The notes under the pieces are model-generated. The model did not search any database. It was given only the letters and a program-made list of their open reading frames with translations, and was not told the origin of the DNA. The translations under genes and the position numbers were made by a program. A stretch of DNA of 64,000 nt, from positions 613,784,755 through 613,848,754 of the forward strand of contig NC_081409.1 in NCBI RefSeq assembly GCF_030272615.1. Reading direction: 5' to 3'. Shown one piece after another: positions 34,978 to 46,338 of this stretch (its first letter is position 1; each line of letters opens with the position of its first letter). This stretch comes from Cryptomeria japonica (Eukaryota > Streptophyta > Pinopsida > Cupressales > Cupressaceae).

Positions 34978-36800
34978 CTTCAAATATGATCTTGAAAAAA
35001 TACAAAAAAAAAAATTCAAAAGCTCAAAAAAAAAATACAAAAAAAAAATCAAAAAGCTCAAAAAATACAAAAAAAGTGAAAAAAAGAAAAAAAGAAAAAG
35101 AGCAAAAAGTAAAGAAAAATGATTCGCCCTCTAGTGAAAACCTGGCAAACAGGCGCTTTGGGCAAGTACCATGGTGAAAACCTGGCAAACAGGTGCCATG
35201 TGTAAAAAGATCATTGCTCTGTCATCTATCATGACCTTTAGCTATGGTTTCTCTCAGCAGGTTTATCGTGCCTATCCTTGTCCTAACCCAATGTTATGTT
35301 CTAGGCCTATGATTGGTCAACATCATTGTCTTGCATACTCTGGTTTCTTGTGCATATGTTTCGGTCCTGGTCTCTATATATGTCTTTCAGATGTGCATTG
35401 GGTGCATGCCCCTTGTCATGATCAATCATTGGAACTTTCGAATTGAAAAATGTCCTGAAAAAAAACAAAATCCAAAAAAATGAAATAATGTCCTGAAAAA
35501 AATCATAAAAAATCAAATAATGTCCTAAAAAAATAAAAATAAAATCAAAAAATGTCCTGAAAAAATCCCTAAAAATCAAATAAAGTCCTGAAAAAACAAA
35601 CAAAAAAATTATAAAAACTCAAAAAACAAAATGAAACTATCCCTTTGTGCATAGACCGATCGCTGAGCATACATCCAATGACTCTCAATCACAACACAGC
35701 GCTTTACTGAAATCACGCATTCACAGATGCACTTTTCCATCAAACCAGACATTCAAACTGATTAAAATTGTCATATCAATCAATCAACATCAATATCATT
35801 GGTCCTTGGCACACTATCATGGGTTTTATACAGGGTGTGGTATACTCTAAACCAGACTGTGTCCTATCTTAGACGGGGTACCGCATGTCCTGAAACTAGA
35901 CAGCATGATCGTCCTATCAACACTTTCAACTTTTGACAATGAAGATCAAGATGTTTGTTTGACTTGTTGGTATTAGCATGTCTTATCATTTATTGATTTA
36001 TCTTTGATCATGTTCCTATGTTGCTCGGTGATGTCACTGAGTGATTTAGAGTGACCGAGATGGATCATGGTCCCTTTTTCTTTTCTTTGTTGTGTTTGTT
36101 GTTTGTGGAATGTTTGTCACAAACTGGGGCAACTATATCATTGGGTGTCTGTGATAAGTACGTTCACTTTGTGAATGCCGCACATACCTCGACCCTTGAT
36201 GTATGCACCCTAGGATGCTTCACTCATTCCTTGTCTGTGATGTGTCTGTCTTTTGCAAAAAGGGTTGCGTTTCAGCTCTAGCCTTTAATGCCATGATGCT
36301 ATGCATCCGTTTTGCTACATTAAATAAAGGTTCTCACCTACAAAGTGCATCGGTGAAAGAAATTTTTTCTTCATCTCCAACTATCCTTTGTCTAACTTCT
36401 TCTTACTAACATTTCTTCCGTCAGTTTGGGCAGTCAGTTCTGTTCAGTTCTCTTATCTCCAAAAACATAAGTTGCATCTTGCATCCATTGGTTAGTGCAT
36501 TTGCATTATATCAAGTCCATACAAAAATCATTTTATCCATTTCATCTTATACATGCATCCAAAAAGATATATAAATGCCATTCATACATGTTCCACAATG
36601 GTACATAAATAGTGCATAAGCCATCCATGCATGGAAAGTAAACACATCAACCATCACACATTGCATCCCATCATCTCACTACATATCATATCATATATCA
36701 AAAAGTATCGGAGTACAAAATTGGACTGTCTGTCCTTAGTATGGCCCGCAGGCTAACTACATAATGTCAAACTACATATGTCTTTGTCATAAGGAGTACG
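34978..36800. other. Tat 3' region with A-rich and 32-bp tandem repeats
   Basis: 34990-35125 is a Lys-codon-like A-rich tract. GTGAAAACCTGGCAAACAGG occurs twice (35132-35151 and 35172-35191). At 35451, 35489, 35521, 35553 and 35585 the word GTCCTGAAAAA recurs with a 32-bp period after the first unit. 35640-36800 has no recognised function. Long non-coding 3' regions are usual in Tat elements. Confidence 0.6.
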
Positions 36801-36808
36801 TGCCTCTA

Positions 36809-38644
36809 TCACTGGGTGCTCCCTCTGTCCTCCTCATCCTTGCCATGTCTCAAGGATGATGTCCCTCCTGTCCCTGGTCCTAGCTGTGGTGGTCTCATAG
36901 GTCCACTCACCCCCATGCTGCTCACTGACCTCCGAGAACGTGGCCTGCTCTCTGTCCTCGATCTTGCCCGATATGACGATGCTCTCTGCTCTGGTGGAAC
37001 TACACTCTCATATAGTTTCCTTCAATGGCGTATCTCCTCTCTGATCTCTACCAACATCTATGCCATCTCACATGCACTGGCATCCCTAATTGACCCAATA
37101 TACTCAGTCACTCTCTGCTCTTCTTGCTGTGCCTGGGCTATTGTTGTATCTCAAGCCGTTGTAAGTCTAGCTATCTTTTCTCTGAACTGATCATGCTAGA
37201 TCCTCAAGATAGCATTCTATCTCTCTAATGTCGTAATGTGATCATGCTGACTCGCTATGGTAGCCCTGCACATCTCCATCTCCTCTATCCTAGCTATCTT
37301 TGGCTCTATGGATATATCTTGCAATGACTTCTGATCACCTGAATCTAGCTCATAATCTTCATCCTCCTCATCTCCATCCTTGTCATCCCCCTCATCCTCT
37401 TTGTCCTCGTCCTCATCTCTATCCTCATCATCTCCCTCCTCCTCTCTAGTGAGTGGGAAGTCCTCCTATCTCCTTGGTACCGGAATATCAGGATCTGTCA
37501 ATGGCATAGGCCATCGTCGTGCAAACCATTGCTCATACTCCTCTATCATCCTAACATCTACAACATCTGATCTCCAATCCCACTGTCTCTGTTGTAGCTG
37601 TGTGAAGTCAGCATATGCTATGTGTGGCTGAATCATTCTCCCCCACTGACTCGTCTCTCTATGAGATCGGGTGAAGTGTGCAGTCCCTCTCGGTACATCC
37701 TGCCTCTCTCCAAACTGTCATCTGACTCTCTCTGGCAGGTACATCTCAATCACTCTCTGGAGATTCACTGGTCGCCCAATCAGGTATCTCTCCTGTCTAC
37801 AATATAGTAGCTCATCACTATCATCTGACCATCCCGGGCAATCAAGATATGGCCTCCATGTAAACTCTCTCAATCTGTCTAGCTCATGTCGCCAATACAG
37901 TATGTATCCAAATGGACCCTATCTCGATGTACCCCCATAGCAGTATACATATGGTTGATGTGGTACTACCTATCTCTTTGCAATTAGTTGACATATGGCT
38001 ATGTGCTCAAATGCCCATACCTGTAATAGTGTGACCCCACAGCTCAAAGTCTGAACCCCCTGATATGTTATCTGATGCAACTGAAAATATAGCATAGCCA
38101 GTACACATGGTCCCCATGCGTACATAGTCCCCTCTATCGCCATCCACTCTAGCACTCTTCCCCATCCAATAGGGAATCCATGTCCTCATTTGTCCCCTGC
38201 TAATAGGCATGCTATAACCATGGCTATCACCACATAACGTTGATCATACTCTGATGCCATGGTCTCCCAGCCAATCTCCCTCTCTATGATATCCAGATCA
38301 TCTGCGTCACACTCAAATAATCTGCACAAAGCGTCTCTCCCTGTCGCTGGGTCATACTCTATCATCTCCCCATGAATCAGAATGTAGAGGATATGCCATA
38401 CGTCCTCTAGTGTCACAGTCGCCTCTCCAGTCGCTAGATGGAAAGAGGAAGTCTCTGAATGCCATCACTCTGCCAATGTGGTGAGTGGTCTTGTGTTTGC
38501 CCTAATCTCAGGCATGAATGCAATATAGTATAATCCAAGTCCTGCTAATGTATCTCTATCCGTGCTCCTGAGTCTATGTTGTAACATGAAGCAGTCAGGT
38601 CGGTTCTCCCGCGTGATCAATGGATACTGTCGACTCTACATCAT
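36809..38644 (-). pseudogene. Antisense plant mobile domain (PMD) gene of the Tat element
   Basis: Read on the minus strand from ATG 38644 to TGA 36809 there are 611 codons in one frame with no frameshift, but about a dozen in-frame stops, all explicable as C-to-T or G-to-A changes. PMD landmarks in order: FMLQHRL, PLTTLAE, HLATGEATVTLEDVW (the E-x-T-x-TLEDV core, about 38445-38400), YAWGPCVLAMLYFQL (about 38120-38075), GVTLLQVWAFEHI (about 38030-37990), VR-stop-QFGERQDVPRG (about 37720-37680). An acidic Asp/Glu tract (37440-37350) and a coiled coil (37320-37080) follow, then a basic Ser/Arg tail. PMD proteins include MAIN/MAIL1 and many transposon-borne relatives; their role in the element is unknown. 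Antisense ORFs after integrase are known from Grande and other Tat members. Confidence 0.85.
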
Positions 38645-39477
38645 AATTGGGGCACATTTTGTTAGTTTTAGGGTTTGCTCCTACAGGTTGCATTTCCTTG
38701 TTTCATCCACAAATCAGGGTGTTTCTAATCCATTTTGACCTATCCTACCCTTATCCCCCTTTTCGGGATCATTCACATGCTATTTTTGGTCAAATTAGGG
38801 TTCCCAGTGCACAACTGCGCCTATGTAGCATCAACTTGTGCCTATGTACCCTACACAGGCGCAAAACATCCTATACAAGCACAGGATGCACCCACACAGG
38901 AACATAAGTCATTTTTTTCATTCCCTGTGGGCCCCGCAATGTCCTGCAAGCAAGTCAAATTCATGAAATTGACAATATGGGTTTTTGAGATACATACCGC
39001 TGCTCCCGCATCATCCGATCATCTGTAGGTGCATACACATTCCCTGAGGTGATCTGCCATTGGAATGTTTGCCATCTCTCTGCAAGTGTCCTTTTCTAGA
39101 GCAACAAATCTCCCACTTTGGCTAGTACAAATGAGCTCTTTTCATTCTCTTGGTCTCTTATATAGCTCTTTGTCAGTACATAGATGGACATGAACCCTTT
39201 CCATCTTATACTAGTCGCGGTCTTTTGCACCTTCAATTGCTTGTCATTTATGCATCCGATCCCCGATTTTCAGCCCATTTGATCCTATCATTTTCTATCA
39301 TTCTTATCGATTATTGTCCTCTCTTCTGGATATTTTTGGCCAATTCCTCGAGGGGGCATGCATATGTCATCGTTATTGTCTGGGGCATTGCATATGTCAT
39401 TGTTATTGTCTGGGGCATTTTCATTATTGTTCTTTGAAAAAATGCTTGAAATCACATTGTCTCAAAGAGGGGCAAAA
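38645..39477. other. Tat untranslated 3' region and polypurine tract
   Basis: Contains the upstream side of the antisense PMD gene, where its promoter should lie, and variants of the leader minisatellite (38815-38905). A short direct repeat GCATATGTCAT...GTCTGGGGCATT occurs twice at 39358-39420. The polypurine tract is CAAAGAGGGGCAAAA at 39463-39477, directly before the 3' LTR. Confidence 0.65.
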
Positions 39478-40975
39478 TGTAGACATCTAAAATTGGTCAA
39501 CACTTGCGGAGTCATACTTTAACATTTGCACATTGCCTTATTTTAGGGTTTTTGTGTCGCATTAACATTTCTTCTATGTTGTGCACTTGGTCTTTATCAT
39601 TTGTGAACATCGAGTCCTTCTTCTACATTCTTCATTTTTGAATTAGGTCTTGTCGATAACAATCTTCAGTCATGATTTTGGTCGATCTTATCCTATCGCA
39701 TCAATGTGCATGCTCATTTGGCATATTTTGACATTGTCAACTCGATTTCATTTTGGACATCGTCAATCCTAATCGATGATAGAATTAGGGTTTTGTCCTC
39801 TTTTCAATCTTGTCATTTTGTGATCGATTTGTCATCGATCGTGGTCATTTTCAATCTTGTCGTTTTGCGATCGATTTGTCATTGATCATTGTCATTTTCA
39901 ATCTTGTCATTTTGCGATCGATTTGTCATTGATCGTTGTTCTCTTTTCAATCTTGTCATTTTGGTGATTGATTTGTCATCGATCATCGTCTTTCTTAATC
40001 ATGTCAATTTGGATCAATTTGTCATTGTTCCTCATCAATTGGCACATTTATCAGCATTGGTCCTTTGTTAGTCATGATCAAATCAAACCTACATCAATTA
40101 TCTTTTGTCAAGACCTAATTGGCGTCCTTGCATTTCTAATTCATCTTCTAGGGTTTTATTCATTTAATCTTGTTTGTCATTTTCCCTCTAGGATTAATAA
40201 TTTATTTATTTATCCTAAGTCTTCTTGTCACAATTAAATAGTTATTTAATTGGCTAATTAATTCTTTCCTCTTTTTGTGAATTAATTAATGAATGAAAAA
40301 TTATTAATTAATTTTCCTAATTTTCCAATTTACCTAATTTCTCCTAATTCATAATTTTCTAATTTCCTAATTTCTAATTCATCTAATTTTCTATTTTCTC
40401 CTATTTTTCTAATATTTCTCCTAATTTCATGGGAATGACATAGCAAATTTGTCATAATTTGTCATAATTTGTCAATCAATCAATTTTGCATAGCAACTTT
40501 GTCAATTGTGTCATAATTTGTCAATCAATCAATTTTGCATAGAAAGTGTCAATTTTGTCATAATTTGTCATATTTGTCATTCTTGATTTGAAATTTCCTT
40601 TCAAATCTCTTCATGCTAATCTTGTCATCTCTCCAATTTGTCTATAAATTGGATGAATTTCTTCAATCAAAGTATCCCCGAGTCAATCACGCTTCTAGTA
40701 TTCTTGCACTACCGTCTTGTCAATCTTGCTTTCACATTATGCTTATGCACTTGAAGGTGAGATCCACAAAACAAAGCAATTTGAAGGAGAAAGAAGGACA
40801 ATGGAGAATCATGGAGGAGACATCCACATTTGTGATGGTTTTCATTTGAAATGAGTGTTTTATTTCCATATCTCTGTTGAATGTTTGTAGGTTTTGTTAT
40901 CATTGCAATTTGGTTTTGTGATTGAGCTAGTTTAATGTTTCTATTGCTTTGATGATTTCTGAATTCCTATCTACA
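39478..40975 (+). repeat. 3' LTR of the Tat element
   Basis: 1498 bp, TGTAGACATC...CTATCTACA, collinear with 23177-24688. Followed by the GGTAT target duplication and the remainder of the copy B LTR. Confidence 0.92.
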
Positions 40976-41576
40976 GGTATATAGGTCAGTTGGATTAGAT
41001 CATTTTGATATGAATAAGGTATTGTAATGATAATGGAGATGTAGATGTAATATGAAGCAAAATATATCAGAAATATTATGTATGTGAGGATATTTATGTA
41101 AGGGTTATTCCGGTAAAGGGTTTAGGGTTTCAGACCTGAACAAACAAAGCTTAAACTGGAAGTGTATTCTGGCATAGAAGATGCTATCTTAACAGTTCAA
41201 CACTTCTCCAGATTGTAGTTTGGATTTATATGTAGTCAATGAGGCTCCATTTGTGACTGAGCAGTGTGCTCTAGGCTGTAAGCCTTCCTGCAAGTTCAAG
41301 CCCCTTATATTTTGTAATATCTTTTCATATGGCCAATGGATTGAAATTGTGGGTCACAAATCCCACCATGGTTTTTCCTCTATGAATTTTTCCATGTATA
41401 ATTTTATGTGTCATGATTGTCATTAATGTGATTGTCTTATTGATTGCTTTACTTCTTTCAATTTTGTATGTACCGGTATATCAATTGGTGTATGCATGTT
41501 TTAAAAAGGCTAAAATTGATCGTTTTGGTGTAACACCGATTCACCCCCCCCCTCTCAGTGTTAGTGGATTCCAACA
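40976..41576 (+). repeat. 5' LTR of copy B, second part
   Basis: Resumes with the duplicated GGTAT then ATAGGTCAGTTGG, matching 46673 onward and 50127 onward, and ends TTCCAACA. Together with 22838-23176 it rebuilds an LTR of about 935 bp. Confidence 0.9.
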
Positions 41577-41578
41577 AT

Positions 41579-41591
41579 TGGTATCAGAGCC
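41579..41591 (+). other. Primer binding site, initiator Met-tRNA (copy B)
   Basis: TGGTATCAGAGCC two bases after the LTR is the standard plant Ty1/copia Met-tRNA site. Confidence 0.92.
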
Positions 41592-41644
41592 TTGTGCCTC
41601 AGAGTAAGTTTAATATCTTGAGGAATATCTTGGATCATGAATCC

Positions 41645-42801
41645 ATGGATATGGGTTTGGAGAAACAACTTGATATGGCACTTGAAGATTATGATGATGA
41701 AATATTGAAGAACTTAAAGCTACAAAATGAATTCAATTTTTCTAAGTAATTCATTCTTTTCCTATTGGAGAGGCTATCATCAGTTTATGCTAGGAGGAAT
41801 GAACTTTTGCAAAGTTAGGATGATGAAGAGAAAGATGCACTTATAGAACAATGTCAAAAATTGATTCAGGAGAGCATGGTTATGAAAAATGAAATACAAG
41901 CTATAACTATGATAATGTCTAAGGAGATTGAGGACCGGAAGAAAAAGGAAGAAAATCTTGATGTATCCCTCAAGAATGAATTTGAAGAATGTGGTAGGTT
42001 GGTTCATGAGAATGATATGTTGAGAACTGATTTAGTACAATCCCAGAGTAATGAACAAGAGCTTGAGAGACAAATGATAATTCTAAGAGAAGATTTAACT
42101 ACTGCAAGTGAGTTTAAAGAAAAATTCAAGATTAGCTCAGCATAGCTAGATGAGTTATTGAAGAGACAAAGGTAGATTGGAGATTCCAATGGACTTGGAT
42201 TTGAGCAAGGACAGAGTTTCAGTACTGCTAATGAAGATCAAAATCATAAGGCATCAGTAAGGCAATTTAATTCTTATAAATTTAATGGTAGATGTTTTGT
42301 TTGAAATAGATTTCGTCACATGGCTAGACAATGTAGAAACATAGCAAATCAAAACCTTGATTCTACTCCCGGTAAATGTTCTAAATGCAATAAGTATGGT
42401 CATAAGATAGAAGATTGCAGAATGAATGTCAAATGCTATGCATGTGGAAAATTTGGACATATGGATAATCAGTGCAGGTCAAGCAATTTCACCGGTTTAG
42501 CAAAGAAATTCAAAGGAACAATGTTACATGTTATGCATGCAATGAGGTTGGACATATTGCTAAATTTTGTAGAAGCATAAATCCACCGGTTGGTAGTGGA
42601 GGATCAAATAAAAAAGGGAAAGAGAAGGTTAGTGAAATCCTCAGACAAGATCATACACATAGATGGGTTAGGAAGACTGAAGAACAATCATTAGATGAAA
42701 ATGAACTAGTTATTTATCTGGCAGAAGAGGTTGCTCCTACAATGGCATGTATCTCATCCAGAAACAGAGGTAGATGCCTTAGGGGTAGGAAAAATTCATG
42801 A
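41645..42801 (+). pseudogene. ORF1: coiled coil plus four zinc knuckles (copy B)
   Basis: The frame from ATG 41645 (MDMGLEKQLDMALEDYD) shows a long coiled coil (to about 42150) and then four CCHC knuckles: one at about 42295 with its second Cys codon turned to TGA and His/Gly environment altered, CSKCNKYGHKIEDC (about 42377), CYACGKFGHMDNQC (about 42433) and CYACNEVGHIAKFC (about 42530, in another frame). Nucleic acid binding as in Gag is likely. The UBN2-type capsid domain of copia Gag is absent and the start lies close to the primer site, so ORF1 looks like the tail of a Gag. Stops and one frameshift make it inactive. Ends at TGA 42799-42801 after RGRKNS. Confidence 0.75.
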
Positions 42802-43140
42802 AGATGCTTCATATGCCCCGAGAAGAGGTCTTGGAAGATGTTCCAGACATTGGAGATGTTTATCCAGCATGGATATGTTCTGTTCGAGATACGATATCTT
42901 TCACCGGTAGTCATTTATGTCAATGGAAGATTAGGGTTTTTCTTGGAGGTCAAAATTTTGAATTCACTTCATTATTGATCACCTTGCATTCAGAGCTATT
43001 TTAGAGCTATTAAGAACAACTAAGAGTGATCAAAGGAATTTTAGAGCAATCAGATTTCTTCTTGAGCAATTTCATCGGTGAGTGGAATAATTTATTAATG
43101 GTTTTCACTGAAAGTGATCAATAGGTATTTATCTTTAAAC

Positions 43141-46100
43141 ATGGAAGTGAGATCATCATCTATTATTATCTTTGTTGCAAACCCTACTGTAGTAGATGTC
43201 AAGGACTGCCCCAGGCCAATTTTTAAGTGGTATACACATGTGGCTACCCTAAAAGATTTGGTTGGAGCATTTTCCCATGTTCTAGAGGAAGTTGTCTATG
43301 TTCAATATGTTAGGGCATACATACATTGTCACATTGAGGACTTGGGAAAATTTGAAATAAAGGGCATGTACATAAGCGAGCTAATGGGAGAATCTGGAAA
43401 GATCAAACCAACACACAAGCACATTGAAGACTTAGGGTTTAATGACATTCTGGACATCCCAAAATTTGAAGATGAGATAATTAGGTATGTTTTGAGTAGG
43501 GTACATGGGGAGTGTATCTGGTTAGATAGACCTTACAAGATCACCAAGGAAGTCATCAGAGAAATCATTGGTTTACCATGGGCTGGGCAAAATCCAGATA
43601 AGAAGGTTTTGAATGATTATATCAACAAAATCATCGTTGCAACATCTGAAAGGAGATCTATGAGAATCAACACTATTACTCACACTGACATCAAATTCGG
43701 TAGCATGATCATCAAGTATAAGGTAACTCAGTCAAATTTTTCATTGCATAGAAAATGATGAAAGAGAATGTGAAATTGGATCTATGTGGTTGGATGTTAG
43801 ATGAGTTAGTAATAAACCTAGGAAAAATTAAGGGCGAAAAGAAGGGAACCTTTGGGTATGACAACTTAATAGTCTGATTAATGCTATTTTTCATGAATGA
43901 TACACCTAGTTTTGGTAAAAGGCAATGGGAATTTGAAATCCCGGTAGGGAGACAATTGAAAAAGTCAATTGTTGCTTTAGGAAGTCAAAGAGATGATAAA
44001 GTATGGGGATATTTTAAGGGGTGTCAGAAATCTATGAAGTTTAGGGAAAGGGTTCCTAAGCATATTGTAGAAAAATAATCAACTGACATATGCTTCATGG
44101 TGAAGAAGGATGAAACACTCATAGAAGCGGTTAAGCCTTAGAAGATTTGGATTGAGAAAATGGGATATGAAGTAGATACATAGATTCTTGAGGCTCATGC
44201 AAAAATGTTGATTGATGCACCCATTGATGAGGTAGAGAAGCCTTATGGTACTACAGAATAAAAATCACAAGAGGTTGAAACAAAGTTCAAATGGAAGAAG
44301 AGAGAAAATAATGAAGGAAAAGCAAGCAAATTTGTTAAGAAGGTCTCATAGGACATCAAAGCATTAATTTATGTTGTCTTGGAGAAAGGAAGGAAGAGGA
44401 AGAATCCAAAAGTACACATTGAGCCTATTAAAGTAGAGTCTGAATCTAAGGATGAAAAACCCTGGGCATCCAAGAGGGTTGTAAGGAAGAAAATAAAGAA
44501 AACTAAGCTAGAAGCTAAAAAGCAACCAGTTAGGAAGGTTACATTCAAAACACTGGTACAGAAGAAAGCACCAAAGGCAACACCTTCAGCTGTATCTGGT
44601 ACTGCAAAGAGGAAGAAGAAGAAGAAGAAGAGTGACATTGATATGGCAATTCAATCTGGTAATGCGACTATCATTCCACATAAAACTTGTGCAGAGTTAG
44701 TAGATGAAATCACTAAGGATGGCATGTTAAAGAATGTACAGTTTTATCATGAAAACTTAGAGGATGATGAACAAAGAGAGGTAGAGAAAGAAGTATTATT
44801 ATATTTGGATATTTATAAGAAAGCCTTAATAGAAATTGAAAATCAAATATCGGCAGAGTTATATAATATGTTAGATGCTAGAAGACTGTCAGCAATGCAA
44901 GAAGACAAGTATATTAAAATTCAAGAGTTATTATCTATTTGTGTTACTATTGCTCCAGAAGAAATGGAAAGGAGACTTGAGGTGGTAGATAGAAAAGTCA
45001 TTAATAGCAAACATAGAATAACAAGTTAAATGCTAGTAAGTGTAAATGAGATAATAAAGGAGACTCAAAAAGCATGGGTTAAGTTCTTTGAAGAGAACAT
45101 AGGTTTCTTTACTTCAGCGAAATCCAAGAGACATTGTAGACACCCCGGTTGAAGAAAAAGGAAAGGATATTATGGGTACCTCACCCTCATTTTTGAAAAA
45201 CATTAAGATAGTGAAAATTAAGCCCCTGGTTGATACAAATGTATAGACAAATATTGAGATACTAGCTAAAATAGAGAATGAAAAAGTTAATGATGTACAA
45301 GATACTAATATTGAGGATAACAGTCCTTTGGATAAAAATGTACAAGTTGAGGTTAGAGTTCCTACAGAGAAACCACCAGTTACAGAGATTGCACCAAATG
45401 GCGAAGCCACCAGTGCAAGTGAGGAAACTATAAAGGATAAATCATCATAGGAGAAGAAAGGGAATCCACCACACAACTGGTAGTTGGTCCATCATTGTTG
45501 TCAATTGACACCTCATGGGTTGGAAAGAAAAACATAACCGAGATGAGTCCTACTCAACTCATGATGATGGTAGCACAAAAAATAATGAAGGAGGGATATA
45601 CAGATAAAGGGATTATTGATCAGTCAATCACTATTTTACATAGACTAGTCCCAGAGTGCAAGATTGACAATGAAGCGAGCCCATCTGGCAAGCTTAAGAC
45701 AAATACTGAGCATATTGCAAAGTATTTTCAATCCTTACGACAGATTTCAAACCAGCAAGCACTGGAGAGGTTCACTCAGGCTAAGAGAGCTGCATTTGAT
45801 CAGGTGATTGAATCTGACAGGAAAAATATTGATGAGAAGTTGAAACTGATAGATAATTCCTTGAATAAATGTACAAATATTTATAGGGTATGTTGTAACA
45901 CTGATATACTTACAGTTAATGTGGATAGCAAGTTAAAAGAATTTCAGGAGAAAATTGCAAATATAGGTAATTATTTTGATGGATTGACTTAATTGACTAC
46001 ATCCATTGATGGTCAAATTTTGATTCTGGAAGCCCAAATTTCTATTTTTGAGAAGGAAAGAGGCAAAATCATAAGAAGAGCCAGAAGTCTGAGAGGCTTG

Positions 46101-46172
46101 GTGAGTCCCTGGTTGGATTCACTCAGTGTACATAAGAAAGAATGCATGGATGTCAAAGGGGGAGTGATATAG
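43141..46172 (+). pseudogene. ORF2 of unknown function (copy B)
   Basis: Starts MEVRSSSIIIFVANPTVVD at 43141 and ends at TAG 46170-46172 after MDVKGGVI. N-terminal globular part with YVLSRVHGECIWLD (about 43482-43525), the IIGLP block, SERRSMRINTI and KIKGEKKGTFGYDN; a basic linker (44270-44640); LLYLDIYKKALIEIENQ (about 44797-44850); an acidic Ser/Thr-rich section; and a C-terminal coiled coil (about 45790-46110). A deletion near 43740-43750 shifts the frame, and about ten stops follow. No enzyme motif is visible. It occupies the position of pol in normal elements. Function unknown; the best guess is a structural or accessory protein. Confidence 0.7.
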
Positions 46173-46324
46173 ATGTGAAAAATAATAGGAGTTGTATACA
46201 TGAGGGGGAGATATGGAGATATGGGAGTATGGAGTATTTTGCATATTTAGCTTAGGGGGAGCAGGTAGGATGGAACCGACAGATGAAACCTTGACCATTT
46301 TTCACATGAGTGTTACCATCAATG

Positions 46325-46338
46325 AAAAAGGGGGATAT
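46325..46338 (+). other. Polypurine tract of copy B
   Basis: AAAAAGGGGGATAT abuts the 3' LTR. Further G-rich purine runs lie at 46155-46164, 46203-46212 and 46255-46261. Confidence 0.8.

Larger units (their letters stand above)
23177..40975 (+). mobile_element. Ty3/gypsy Tat-lineage LTR retrotransposon, 17.8 kb
   Basis: The element has 5-bp target duplications GGTAT at 23172-23176 and 40976-40980, LTRs of 1512 and 1498 bp with TGTAGAT...CTACA ends, and a full gag-pol order: gag, protease, G-patch, RT, RNase H, second (archaeal-type) RNase H, integrase. The second RNase H and the RT block KACPKDDFPLP are hallmarks of the Tat (Ogre/Retand/Grande) clade. A long 3' region follows (34962-39477) with an antisense PMD gene, as known for Grande-like Tat members. 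All reading frames carry stops, so the copy is dead. The sequence of the uninterrupted target is confirmed by the intact LTR at 50111-50140. Confidence 0.93.

Noticed and set aside
34986-35177. Lys-rich 63-codon open frame after integrase
   Set aside because: A-rich low-complexity tract in the Tat 3' region; the composition alone gives the AAA/AAG codons.
35451-35600. Regularly spaced repeats as a CRISPR array
   Set aside because: Units are contiguous 32-bp tandem repeats in an A-rich plant retrotransposon, without unique spacers or cas genes.
36816-37631. Plus-strand open frames of 124 and 83 codons (Ser/Leu-rich)
   Set aside because: They are the complement of the acidic, coiled-coil and Ser/Arg-rich tail of the antisense PMD gene.
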